From Anaerolineales bacterium UBA6055 (GTDB taxonomy: Bacteria; Chloroflexota; Anaerolineae; Aggregatilineales; Phototrophicaceae): a stretch of DNA of 64,000 nucleotides. How positions within the stretch are numbered: position 1 is the first letter of the stretch; every line of letters begins with the position of its first letter. The stretch spans positions 1 to 64,000 of the forward strand of contig DIYL01000029.1 of the NCBI GenBank assembly GCA_002428985.1, read 5' to 3'. Under the pieces are notes generated by a model. The model was not told the origin of the DNA and did not search any database. It saw only the letters and a program-made list of their open reading frames with translations. A program made the translations under genes and the position numbers. Positions 28,553 through 36,572 of the stretch are shown here, one piece after another.

Positions 28553-29183
28553 AAAAATTCGCGTGATGATTGTTGATGATCATGGGATGGTCAGGCAGGG
28601 GTTATCAACGTTTCTAAGTTTACATGATGATATTGAAATTGTAGGAACTGCCAGTGGTGGTAGCGAAACACTAGAGAACTATGAAACACTCAAACCGGAT
28701 GTCATTTTGATGGATTTGATTATGCCAGATATGAACGGCGTAGATGTTATTCGTCGAATTAATAAAGATACCCAACAAATCAAAATTATGGCATTAAGTA
28801 GCTTCAGCGACAAAGAATTAGTACGAGCTGCGCTAGAAGCTGGCGCGAAAGGCTATATGCTAAAGGACGTTTCAGGTGACCAGCTGGCGGAGGCCATACG
28901 CAAAATGATGACTGGTGAACCTGTATTAGCAGATTCAGCCACAAGAGCACTCATCGAAACAGTCTCTAAAGGGTCAAAGATGTCCCCATTCGAATTGAGC
29001 ACACGCGAACGCGAAGTGCTCGTCTTTATTGTCGATGGGATGAGTAATGCAGAGATTGCCTATAAAATGGGCGTTAAACAATCGACTGTTAAAACCTATG
29101 TCAGTCGTATTCTGTCCAAACTTGACGTATCTAGTCGAGTTGAAGCCGCGACACTTGCTATCAAATACAAGCTAATTGAATAA
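28545..29183 (+). CDS. NarL/LuxR-type response regulator
   Basis: The receiver has the acidic pair in MIVDDHG, a phospho-acceptor Asp in ILMDLIMPDMNG and Lys in MLKDVS. The C-terminal LuxR-type HTH (LSTREREVLVFIVDGMSN, then IAYKMGVKQSTVKTYV) binds DNA. The start at 28545 overlaps the kinase stop by 8 bp and gives 212 residues, normal for the family. Longer upstream starts only run through the kinase gene in another frame. It probably receives phosphate from H426 of the kinase and acts on the phn promoters nearby. Confidence 0.93.
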   Translation: MSEKIRVMIVDDHGMVRQGLSTFLSLHDDIEIVGTASGGSETLENYETLKPDVILMDLIMPDMNGVDVIRRINKDTQQIKIMALSSFSDKELVRAALEAGAKGYMLKDVSGDQLAEAIRKMMTGEPVLADSATRALIETVSKGSKMSPFELSTREREVLVFIVDGMSNAEIAYKMGVKQSTVKTYVSRILSKLDVSSRVEAATLAIKYKLIE

Positions 29184-29226
29184 TTTGTCCCCCATTTGGA
29201 CTACATGAGGTGTCAATCAACATAAC

Positions 29227-29313
29227 GTGAACATCCTTGTCATCCATAATGCCGATGTTGCGATGGTAGAAAACTTCTACAATCTGCCACGTTATGGATA
29301 CAAAGATAGGTGA
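29227..29313 (+). CDS. Possible small leader ORF within an inverted repeat
   Basis: A GTG-started frame of 28 codons (VNILVIHNADVAM and on) fills the gap between the regulator and the acyltransferase. Its region is bounded by an exact 9-bp inverted repeat, CATAACGTG at 29221-29229 and CACGTTATG at 29288-29296. It has no good Shine-Dalgarno, so translation is uncertain. The repeat may form a long-range RNA hairpin before the acyltransferase gene. Confidence 0.2.
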   Translation: MNILVIHNADVAMVENFYNLPRYGYKDR

Positions 29314-29319
29314 GACGTT

Positions 29320-29976
29320 GTGCAATATATTGACTTATATCCAAAGTCAGATGAACTCCTTGCTAAATACAGCAACAAAAAGCTTGGAGAGTCGCCATAC
29401 ATTCACGATAACGTGATTATCCGTGATAGTCATATTGGGGCATGGACTGAAATCGGTCATAACAGCCACATCATTGAATCTACTTTTGGTGATTACAGTT
29501 ATGTTGCCGGGGATGTCTCAATTATTTATGCGGACGTCGGGAAATATTGTTCAATTGCATCTCATGTGCGCCTCAATCCCGGTAACCACCCCATGTGGCG
29601 TGTCACCCAACACCATATGACCTACCGCCGTAAAATGTACAACTTAGGTGAAGATGATGCAGATTTCTTCCAATGGCGACGCGATCATCGCGTGACCGTC
29701 GGACACGATGTCTGGATTGGACACGGTGCAATCATCATGCCGGGTATCACTATTGGACACGGTGCAGTTATTGGATCGGGTGCAGTTGTCACCAAAGATG
29801 TTGAGCCATATAGCATCAGCGTTGGTGTTGCAGCAAAGCCTGTCAAGAAGCGTTTTGACGACAACATCGTTGCCAAACTACTTGAAATTCAATGGTGGGA
29901 TTGGGATAGAGCAACACTTGAAGCCCGATTTGAAGATCTCTTAGATATGAACACATTCATCGAGAAGTACGGGTAA
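29320..29976 (+). CDS. Hexapeptide-repeat acyltransferase of phosphonate loci
   Basis: The 218-residue protein is a left-handed beta-helix acyltransferase. Hexapeptide repeats are visible (VIIRDSHIGAWTEIG, then IIMPGITIGHGAVIGSGAVV), with a chloramphenicol-acetyltransferase-like loop, GNHPMWRVTQHHMTYR, holding likely catalytic His residues. A phosphonate-associated family of this type (TIGR03308-like) is known in phn operons, where it may N-acetylate aminophosphonates. Start: GTG at 29320, with AGGTGA 6 nt upstream. The substrate is inferred from context. Confidence 0.85.
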   Translation: MQYIDLYPKSDELLAKYSNKKLGESPYIHDNVIIRDSHIGAWTEIGHNSHIIESTFGDYSYVAGDVSIIYADVGKYCSIASHVRLNPGNHPMWRVTQHHMTYRRKMYNLGEDDADFFQWRRDHRVTVGHDVWIGHGAIIMPGITIGHGAVIGSGAVVTKDVEPYSISVGVAAKPVKKRFDDNIVAKLLEIQWWDWDRATLEARFEDLLDMNTFIEKYG

Positions 29977-29987
29977 AAGAGGATCTC

Positions 29988-30698
29988 ATGTCAACCATAG
30001 GCTCAATTATCTTCGATCTTGATGGCGTACTCGTAAACACGATTGAAATGCACTATCAAGCATGGCGTAAGGTAGCACAGTCTGGTGGACGCGACCTTAC
30101 TTATACCGAGATGGAAGCGCTACGAGGCGTTCGTCGTGATAAATGCCTTGACATTCTCTTCCCACATTCCGATCTCACACCCGATAAAATCGACGAATAT
30201 CTCCACATCAAACACACCGCTTATCTTGATTCACTAACCCAACAACACCCTGAAGATGTCTTAATACCCAATGCGCTTAATCTCATTATATCAGCACAAG
30301 ACATGAACTTAAGACTGGGTATCGCATCATCAAGTGTAAATGCACACCGTGTCTTAGCGCATGTGGGGTTAACATCTCAATTTGATGTTATCGCCGATGG
30401 GTCGCAAGTCACACGGTCGAAGCCTCACCCAGATATTTTTCTTTGGGTTGCTGGTGCATTGGGAGTAAGTCCGCAACATGCGATGGTATTTGAAGATAGC
30501 GTTGCAGGCATTCACGGTGCGAAACAAGCAGGTATGTATGGTATTGGTGTAGCCAATCCCGAAACACAATCTTACGCAGATACTTATTATCAGAATTTAT
30601 CAGAAATAGACCTCAACACCTTATTTCAGAACCTCAATCTGACAGTAGCAAGCCATCAAGAAAAACAACTTACAGGAGACAATCATGCTAGAAATTAA
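29988..30698 (+). CDS. HAD-superfamily phosphatase/phosphoglucomutase-like protein
   Basis: HAD motif I is FDLDGVLVNT. Motif II is IASSSVNA, and motif III/IV are SKPHPDIF and VFEDSVAGI. A helical cap lies after motif I. The closest look-alikes are beta-phosphoglucomutases (the R-G-V-R-R-D pattern in the cap). It follows the acyltransferase by 11 bp and overlaps phnC by 14 bp, so it belongs to the phosphonate transcript. Its likely role is a sugar-phosphate or phosphonate-derived phosphatase. It lacks the Lys-containing phosphonatase (PhnX) cap signature, so it is not clearly a phosphonoacetaldehyde hydrolase. Confidence 0.8.
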   Translation: MSTIGSIIFDLDGVLVNTIEMHYQAWRKVAQSGGRDLTYTEMEALRGVRRDKCLDILFPHSDLTPDKIDEYLHIKHTAYLDSLTQQHPEDVLIPNALNLIISAQDMNLRLGIASSSVNAHRVLAHVGLTSQFDVIADGSQVTRSKPHPDIFLWVAGALGVSPQHAMVFEDSVAGIHGAKQAGMYGIGVANPETQSYADTYYQNLSEIDLNTLFQNLNLTVASHQEKQLTGDNHARN

Positions 30699-31485
30699 TG
30701 ATGTCCGTGTTGTCTACCCGAATGGGACAGAGGCACTTAAATCTATTTCTGCTTCCATTAAACAGAACGAAATCGTTGCAATTATTGGACGATCCGGTGC
30801 TGGGAAGTCAACATTACTTCGCGCAATTGATGGGATGCAACAAGTTACATCAGGAAGTATTAAACTTGACGGTGAAGAAGTTACTTCACTAAGTGGCGAA
30901 CAACTCCGTAAATATTGGACACAAGTTGGGTTTATCTGGCAGGAATATAATCTTGTGCTACGTCTACCCGCAATCACCAATGTGTTGCTCGGCCGACTCG
31001 GTCACAACCGGACATTTGGCAGTTACTTTGGTTATTTTCCCGCAACACACCGTTCGATTGCCCTCGATAGTCTCGAACGTGTTGGCATGTTACATCGTGC
31101 TAAATTCCGTGCGGATCGGTTATCTGGTGGTGAAAAACAGCGCGTCAACATTGCCCGTGCAATCTCACAAAAACCTAAATTGTTACTTGCGGATGAACCT
31201 GTCGCAAGCCTTGATCCAGAGCTCAAATGGCAAGTGATGGAAGATCTTGCTCGTGTTGCTCGTGAGGACGGTGTGCCAACACTCATCAACATTCACGAAG
31301 TTGACCTTGCGAAAGCTTTTGCAGATCGCCTAATTGGTATTGCTCAGGGCGTTGTTGTTTTTGATGGCCCACCTGAGGAATTGGATGATACTCAGATGGA
31401 TGCTATTTATCGCTTTGATAAAGAAGTATCTGAATCTGTTGAAACTGAAACTTATGAAGAAGCCCCTGTCCCTATCGAAGCTTAG
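30685..31485 (+). CDS. phnC: Phosphonate ABC transporter ATPase PhnC
   Basis: The 266-residue ATPase has Walker A GRSGAGKST, a Q-loop in FIWQEYNLV, signature LSGGEKQRVNIARAI, Walker B LLLADEPVASLD and an H-loop of type NIHEVDLA. The R-E-D-G-V-P-T-L-I-N-I-H-x-V-D-L-A pattern is typical of PhnC. GGAG precedes its ATG, within the end of the HAD gene. The C-terminus has an acidic extension (SESVETETYEEAP). It powers phosphonate uptake with PhnE and PhnD. Confidence 0.93.
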   Translation: MLEINDVRVVYPNGTEALKSISASIKQNEIVAIIGRSGAGKSTLLRAIDGMQQVTSGSIKLDGEEVTSLSGEQLRKYWTQVGFIWQEYNLVLRLPAITNVLLGRLGHNRTFGSYFGYFPATHRSIALDSLERVGMLHRAKFRADRLSGGEKQRVNIARAISQKPKLLLADEPVASLDPELKWQVMEDLARVAREDGVPTLINIHEVDLAKAFADRLIGIAQGVVVFDGPPEELDDTQMDAIYRFDKEVSESVETETYEEAPVPIEA

Positions 31486-31505
31486 TTTTATAGGAAAAAT
31501 TACTC

Positions 31506-32744
31506 ATGATGAAAAATGTTAGCCCACGTGATAAAGCAAAAGTAAAAAACGAAAGCATTGAGCAAATTCGCTCTGATTTGATTCGACCATTTCCAAAACT
31601 TTCTTGGAAACTTATTGGTACATTGATTATCTTATCTTCTATCTTGTCATGGAGTATCAGCAGTACAGAAGCTAATCCTCAACGGCTTGTTGAAGGTGTT
31701 CCTAAGTTAATTGATTTTGTACTTCGTTTGATGCCACCCGAATTTGAATTTACAGACGGTTCGGAACGAGCAATTATGTTGCCATCATTCGAAATTCGCG
31801 AAATCAGCCGTACGCCAAAAGCTGAACGCGCAAAAAAAGCCAATGACGAAAAAATCGCCGAAATGACTGAAGGGCAACTATTGTTTTATGTCCTTGATAC
31901 AGCATCAGGTGAACCTTTACAAGTTATTTCTCCAGAAGAAGCCGCAGCTATTAACCCCGATGATGTGAAGGCAATCCGCCCTTACATTGTTGATGCAGGC
32001 TTCGAAATTGTGCTGGATGACTGGGACGAAAGTGTCATGGTGGTTGAAGAAGGGAAAAATGTTGTCAATGCAGTCCCTTACAGTGATGGACAGATGGTAG
32101 TTGCAAAACGCTATTTGTTAGAACAAGGCGAAATCTTAATCGGTTACCCAACCATTATTGATTCGATCATCGAAACAATGCAGATTGCTATCATTGGTAC
32201 GCTCGGCGCAATTCTAGTCTCAATCCCATTTGCACTTCTGGCAGCGCGTAATATCTCGCCTCACCCTGTTGTGTATCAAGTGACTCGCCTTTTCCTAAAT
32301 GTGCTTCGTTCAATCCCTACATTAATCTGGGCGTTGATTATGGTGAGTGCGGTTGGTCTCGGCCCATTCGCAGGTGTTATGGCGTTAATTATTGGTTCGT
32401 TGGGGTCTACTGCAAAACTTTATGCCGAGTCCTTCGAACAGATTGATCCTGCGCAAGTTGCGGCTGTTCGGGCAACTGGATCAAACCAGATTCAAGTCTT
32501 CAATTTTGCTGTAATTCCACAGGCTTTCCCACTACTTGCAACCTACTCACTACTAAGTTTTGAAAGCAATGTTCGCGAGTCATCGATTCTCGGTATTGTT
32601 GGTGCAGGTGGTGTGGGATTCATCATCCAAAAATACACATCACTCTTCCAATTCCAACGACTGATGGGCGCTGTGATTATTCTTGCGATTATGGTCACCA
32701 TCATTGATCGTTTGAGTGATCAAATCCGTAAGCGAATTATCTAA
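31506..32744 (+). CDS. phnE: Phosphonate ABC transporter permease PhnE with large extracytoplasmic insert
   Basis: The permease core (~215-412) has five or more spans and the EAA-type loop with AAVRATGSNQIQVFNFAVIPQAFP. The end (ESSILGIVGAGGVGFIIQ) is typical of PhnE. At 412 residues it is far longer than the usual 260-290. After the first span (~35-55) and the usual MPPEF segment, about 140 extra, charged residues (roughly 75-210) come before the second span, and by topology they lie outside. This insert may contact PhnD or the cell wall. The gene follows phnC by 20 bp. A hairpin lies after it, before phnD. Confidence 0.9.
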   Translation: MMKNVSPRDKAKVKNESIEQIRSDLIRPFPKLSWKLIGTLIILSSILSWSISSTEANPQRLVEGVPKLIDFVLRLMPPEFEFTDGSERAIMLPSFEIREISRTPKAERAKKANDEKIAEMTEGQLLFYVLDTASGEPLQVISPEEAAAINPDDVKAIRPYIVDAGFEIVLDDWDESVMVVEEGKNVVNAVPYSDGQMVVAKRYLLEQGEILIGYPTIIDSIIETMQIAIIGTLGAILVSIPFALLAARNISPHPVVYQVTRLFLNVLRSIPTLIWALIMVSAVGLGPFAGVMALIIGSLGSTAKLYAESFEQIDPAQVAAVRATGSNQIQVFNFAVIPQAFPLLATYSLLSFESNVRESSILGIVGAGGVGFIIQKYTSLFQFQRLMGAVIILAIMVTIIDRLSDQIRKRII

Positions 32745-32765
32745 TCCATAACCATGTAATCAATC

Positions 32766-32797
32766 TGTATGGGCGAATTTCGATAGTCGCCCATACA
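32766..32797 (+). terminator. Hairpin between phnE and phnD
   Basis: A perfect 11-bp stem (TGTATGGGCGA / TCGCCCATACA) with a 10-nt loop begins 22 bp after the phnE stop. No T-run follows at once, so it may stop some transcripts or protect the phnE end. It allows phnD to be made separately. Confidence 0.5.
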
Positions 32798-32889
32798 AAC
32801 GTAATATAAAAAATACTTTTATTACGAAGGCGGAGGGGCATTCCCGAAGCAATTATTTATGAAAATAATCGCATGAAAGGTACACCATA

Positions 32890-33933
32890 ATGAAAAATCT
32901 AGTTCGTTTGTTCGTTATCTTTTCTATGTTAGCAGTCTTAGCAGTTCCTGTTTTTTCACAGGACGACGTTGATCGTAGCGATTGGCCAGCAGTCTTCACT
33001 TTCGGTCGTTTTGCTGGTGATGATTCCGCAGAAGCACTCCTGAATGCAGAGCCTATCCGCGCGTACCTAGAAGAAGAATTAGGTATTCCTGTTCTTGTAA
33101 ACGTTGGTTCAACCTACACCGCTGTTATCGCTGCAATGGCTGCTGGACAAGTTGATGCAATGGAAGTTGGTCCTTTCAGCTTCGTCATCGCCGAACGTGA
33201 AGCAGGTGCAGAACCTATCGCTGTAGGCGCAAGTGAATCCTCATTGGAAGAAGGCGAAGAAGCAGTTTATAACCCAGATATTCGTCCATTCTACTACAGT
33301 GTATTTGTAACTACCAAAGGTAGTGGTGTTCGTTCCTTTGCAGATCTCGAAGGTGTCGATTTTGCGTTTGTTGATCCTGCATCTACCAGTGGACGTAACG
33401 CTCCTGTCGTTCGTTTGATTAATGAAGTTGATGGTCTAGAAACCCCAGGTGATGTTGATGAATGGTTGAATCCAATCTTTGCTGGTAGTCACCCAAGTGC
33501 GGTGCTTGCACTCATCAATGGAGATGTTATTGCAGGCGTTACTTACGAAGGTAACCTCATCAACCAACGTACAGAAGGTCTTGCTGAAGTTTGCGGTTTC
33601 GAAGATGATCTAACCGGTGTTACTTTGACCCAAGAACAACTTGATGAAATCTACGAAGACTGCCCAGAAGGTAGCCTCGTTGTGATTGCACAATCAGATC
33701 CAATCCCTAACACACCAGTTGCAATTCGCGAAGATCTTCCAGAGAGCTTCAAACAAGCTGTTGCAGATGCACTCTTGAGCATCAAAGACAAACCAGAAGT
33801 TCTTGCATCGGTCGGTCGCTGGTATGTTGATCCATCAACTGATGACGTACTCGCTGACGAACTAGGTCTTGAAGAACTCACTGACTTCTACGATGTTGTT
33901 CGGGATATCGCTGCGGTCACTACAGATCAATAG
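32890..33933 (+). CDS. phnD: Phosphonate ABC transporter substrate-binding protein PhnD
   Basis: The N-terminal Sec signal (about 24 residues, ending VPVFSQDD) has no lipobox Cys. The mature part is a type II periplasmic-binding fold of the PhnD group: FGRFAGDDSAEA, VNVGSTYTAVIAAMAAGQVDAMEVGPFSFV, FVDPASTSGRNAP and the region FAGSHPSAVLAL. It captures phosphonate, phosphate or phosphite outside the cell for PhnCE. It is flanked by hairpins on both sides, suiting higher expression than the permease. The usual gene order is C-D-E; here it is C-E-D. Confidence 0.93.
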   Translation: MKNLVRLFVIFSMLAVLAVPVFSQDDVDRSDWPAVFTFGRFAGDDSAEALLNAEPIRAYLEEELGIPVLVNVGSTYTAVIAAMAAGQVDAMEVGPFSFVIAEREAGAEPIAVGASESSLEEGEEAVYNPDIRPFYYSVFVTTKGSGVRSFADLEGVDFAFVDPASTSGRNAPVVRLINEVDGLETPGDVDEWLNPIFAGSHPSAVLALINGDVIAGVTYEGNLINQRTEGLAEVCGFEDDLTGVTLTQEQLDEIYEDCPEGSLVVIAQSDPIPNTPVAIREDLPESFKQAVADALLSIKDKPEVLASVGRWYVDPSTDDVLADELGLEELTDFYDVVRDIAAVTTDQ

Positions 33934-33953
33934 ACTCATATAATTAATACCAT

Positions 33954-33979
33954 GTGGTGGGGGTTTTATCCCCTACCAC
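33954..33979 (+). terminator. Terminator after phnD
   Basis: A 10-bp G-rich stem (GTGGTGGGGG / CCCCTACCAC, one G-U pair) with a 6-nt loop lies 20 bp after the phnD stop. It is followed by a T-rich stretch. This is a convincing intrinsic terminator, so phnM probably has its own promoter. Confidence 0.7.
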
Positions 33980-34074
33980 GCTATAGATTTATACATTTTA
34001 TATTTTATTTAAGTCAATCTGGCATAAAACTGTGTACACTAAGTAAGTCTTTAACAACAACTTGGAGATTAATC

Positions 34075-35304
34075 ATGTGGCTCAATGACCTCAAAATCGT
34101 ATTACCCGATAAAGTGCTAGATCACGGGTCTGTTCGTATCAAAAACGGCATCATCACGGATATTAAAGCTGGGTCTGCACCAGGAGATGTACCAAGTTTA
34201 TCGGGGCTTACGTTAATTCCAGGTCTTATTGATTTACATGGTGATATGCTTGAGCGCAATGTTCAGCCGCGTCCGACTGCACGCTTTCCGACTGAGATGG
34301 GGCTAATTGAGCTGGATAAGCGTTTAGCTGGTTGTGGTATTACGACCGCTTATGCTGCAATTTCATTTGCTTGGAAAGGCAATGATTTACGTACACAGGA
34401 AAGCGCTACCGAGATGATTGATAAGGTCAACGCGCTAAATGACCTACTTCTTGTCGATATGAAAGTCCATGCTCGTTTCGAGATTACAAATCCAGCGACG
34501 GCCCCAATATTAACTGACTTGCTCGAACAAGAGAAAATTCAGCTTGTTTCAGTCATGGATCACACTCCCGGACAAGGTCAATATGCAGATGTTGATCGCT
34601 ATATTAGCTTTATGCAAAAATGGTTAGGGGTATCGCCAGATTCACTTGGGACGATGAAAGATGAAATTATGGAACAAGTGAAAGCCAACATCATTGCTGA
34701 GGGCGAAAAAGAGCGTGATTGGGACATCATTGCTGAGGTCGTCAAAGTTGCATCAGCCCATAATATTCCAGTAGCATCTCATGATGACGATACAGAAGCT
34801 AAAGTTACCCGCCAGAAAGATATCGGTGTAACAATTAGTGAGTTCCCTGTATCAGTAGAAGCAGCACAGGCAGCCCGCCAACACAATATGTCAGTCATTA
34901 TGGGTGCTCCAAATGCCTATCGTGGTAAATCAACATCAAATAACTTGAGTGCAATGGATGCCATTCAAGCTGGATTAGTTGACATTTTGGCTACAGATTA
35001 TTACCCTGCATCAATGATCCACACTGCTTTCAAATTAGCACGTGACGGTGTGATGCCACTCAATGAGAGTATTAAACTTGTGAGTACCAATGCTGCAGAT
35101 ACAATGGGATTGTCGAATCGAGGACGAATCGAAGAAGGGTACGCTGCTGATCTTGTACTCGTCCATGAAAATGAACGCTTCCCTCGTGTGCGTGGTACAC
35201 TGAGTGGCGGTGTTCCGATCCATTGGGACAGCCATTTAGCATCAGCCTCTAAACTGACAACTATGTTCCAACTAGAGGGCGAGATACAATTCAAACCGAT
35301 CTAA
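34075..35304 (+). CDS. phnM: PhnM, ribose 1-phosphonate 5-triphosphate diphosphatase
   Basis: The 409-residue amidohydrolase matches PhnM: GLIDLHGDMLERNVQPRPTARFP, AGCGITTAYAAISF, VSVMDHTPGQGQY, ASHDDDTEAKV and ILATDYYPASM. The HxD and later His residues build the metal site. PhnM removes diphosphate from alpha-D-ribose 1-alkylphosphonate 5-triphosphate to give the PhnJ substrate. The ATG at 34075 has GGAG 9 nt upstream; the longer frame from 33952 starts within the phnD terminator. Its presence shows the full route up to PhnJ is encoded. Confidence 0.95.
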   Translation: MWLNDLKIVLPDKVLDHGSVRIKNGIITDIKAGSAPGDVPSLSGLTLIPGLIDLHGDMLERNVQPRPTARFPTEMGLIELDKRLAGCGITTAYAAISFAWKGNDLRTQESATEMIDKVNALNDLLLVDMKVHARFEITNPATAPILTDLLEQEKIQLVSVMDHTPGQGQYADVDRYISFMQKWLGVSPDSLGTMKDEIMEQVKANIIAEGEKERDWDIIAEVVKVASAHNIPVASHDDDTEAKVTRQKDIGVTISEFPVSVEAAQAARQHNMSVIMGAPNAYRGKSTSNNLSAMDAIQAGLVDILATDYYPASMIHTAFKLARDGVMPLNESIKLVSTNAADTMGLSNRGRIEEGYAADLVLVHENERFPRVRGTLSGGVPIHWDSHLASASKLTTMFQLEGEIQFKPI

Positions 35305-35398
35305 TAAAACCTTCAACAACTCGGAAACACTACCGTTCAGCGAGAGAATGACATCTGTTGACACCTCATAACAGCAACATTTGTACACAGTCTTGAAC

Positions 35399-35427
35399 AA
35401 GCCACTCAATTGATTTTGAAGTGGCTT
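35399..35427 (+). terminator. Terminator after phnM
   Basis: An 8-bp stem (AAGCCACT / AGTGGCTT) with a 13-nt loop lies about 95 bp after phnM and is followed by TATCGCTTCTTC. It can extend inward with one bulge. The rest of the 336-bp gap (35305-35640) holds no gene I can see. Confidence 0.5.
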
Positions 35428-35640
35428 TATCGCTTCTTCATACCACCTACAAAACCTGCATCAAACTTCAATTCGAGCTATAGCGTTCAAAGTATAGGAT
35501 AGGATCAGCATAATCTGCTTAGAGATCAGCCCATATTAAGTCTACCAAACACCAATTGCAATAATCGTGAAATACCTAACGACCGTCATCGGTATCGTAA
35601 GAGACATCGCTACATGATAAAGGAAGAGCAAGTTTGAATT

Positions 35641-36264
35641 TTAGTTGATGTCATTGCTACGGTTACGGGTGCCTGTCGGTCCACTGAAAAAATTCACAAT
35701 CTTACGGCGATGCGTACCCGAAATATTGATTTCTTCTTCACTACCGGTGCGTACATATTTGTTCATAATGTCTTGTCCCGTAGCAAAATCCGGGCTGACT
35801 TTGAAATGTTCAACAGCTCTCAAGAAATGTGGTGTTTCGCCCAAGCTAGCATCTTCGGATGCTTTGGTGATCATATCCTTAATCAGCCCACCCCCATTTG
35901 CCCATGAGTCCAGTGCATTATCATAGGTTAACGGGTGATTTTCGGGCAAAAATGTATAGTACATATCATAGTTACCGGACAAACGGAATAAGCATGTATT
36001 GTACGCCTTATCAAACACAGTCAATAATTGATTTTTGGTAAAGCGTTGAATCGTATTAGGTTGTTGGTTCTGCACGATTTGTGAGGCGATTTTGTTGCCG
36101 TGTGTGCGCTGGATAGCTTGTACCATCTGTGGAGTGATTTTTCCCCCTTTTAAAGCGCGTTGCAGTTGATTGGGTGGCAGTTCTTCAAGTTGCACAATAT
36201 GATTGGATGCGGAACTAATTTGTTTATTGATTTTGCGATAGGATTTGGATTTGTAATCAGGCAT
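35641..36264 (-). CDS. Orphan protein with eCIS/DUF4157-like N-terminus and RGS-like C-terminus
   Basis: The first ~75 residues hold the pattern AIQRTHGNKIASQIV ... NTIQRF. This resembles the LQRTxGN...IQR signature found before toxin or cargo domains in eCIS effectors and DUF4157 proteins. The C-terminal ~110 residues look like part of an RGS fold: TPHFLRAVEHFK (compare the E-N-x-x-F-W-x-x-x-E-x-F-K helix) and IMNKYVRTGSEEEINISGTH (compare I-Y-x-x-Y-I-x-x-G-S-x-x-E-I-N-I). RGS domains accelerate GTP hydrolysis by G-alpha proteins in eukaryotes and are rare in bacteria. No signal peptide is seen. It stands alone between the phosphonate and sugar loci. Both assignments are by eye and moderate at best. 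Confidence 0.55.
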   Translation of the reverse strand: MPDYKSKSYRKINKQISSASNHIVQLEELPPNQLQRALKGGKITPQMVQAIQRTHGNKIASQIVQNQQPNTIQRFTKNQLLTVFDKAYNTCLFRLSGNYDMYYTFLPENHPLTYDNALDSWANGGGLIKDMITKASEDASLGETPHFLRAVEHFKVSPDFATGQDIMNKYVRTGSEEEINISGTHRRKIVNFFSGPTGTRNRSNDIN

Positions 36265-36399
36265 CTTAAATTTCCTATTCTATGATTCTACTATCATCTT
36301 ATCCCATAGAGGAAAAATATCCAAGAATTTTATACAAATCCAGCACATTTACATTATGAACTGGTTGATATCGATTTCTGCAGTTATCTAAAGCACAGC

Positions 36400-36448
36400 T
36401 TAGATAGATACAAACGCCAGCAGGAAATTACCTACTTTAGATAGATAC
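36400..36448. repeat. Paired TTAGATAGATAC direct repeats
   Basis: The 12-mer TTAGATAGATAC occurs at 36400-36411 and 36437-36448. It lies upstream of the orphan RGS-like gene (start 36264) in a 308-bp gap that has no gene. It could be a regulator site. Nothing else in the gap is recognisable. Confidence 0.3.
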
Positions 36449-36572
36449 CAAATAATCTTGGAATAATTACAAAAACAAATCCGCAATAATCCAAGTAATT
36501 CTAGTTGCCACAAAACGACCTACATTGACATGGATAATACTACTGCTTGTTTCCGCGTTGTTCATCTGACAA

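Noticed and set aside
29988..30698. HAD protein as a phosphonoacetaldehyde hydrolase (PhnX)
   Set aside because: The cap lacks the lysine signature I would expect; it looks more like a beta-phosphoglucomutase.
33952..34074. N-terminal extension of PhnM
   Set aside because: It begins inside the phnD terminator hairpin; the ATG at 34075 has a good ribosome site and the right domain start.
36400..36448. CRISPR-like repeat array
   Set aside because: Only two 12-bp copies occur, with no further units and no cas genes.
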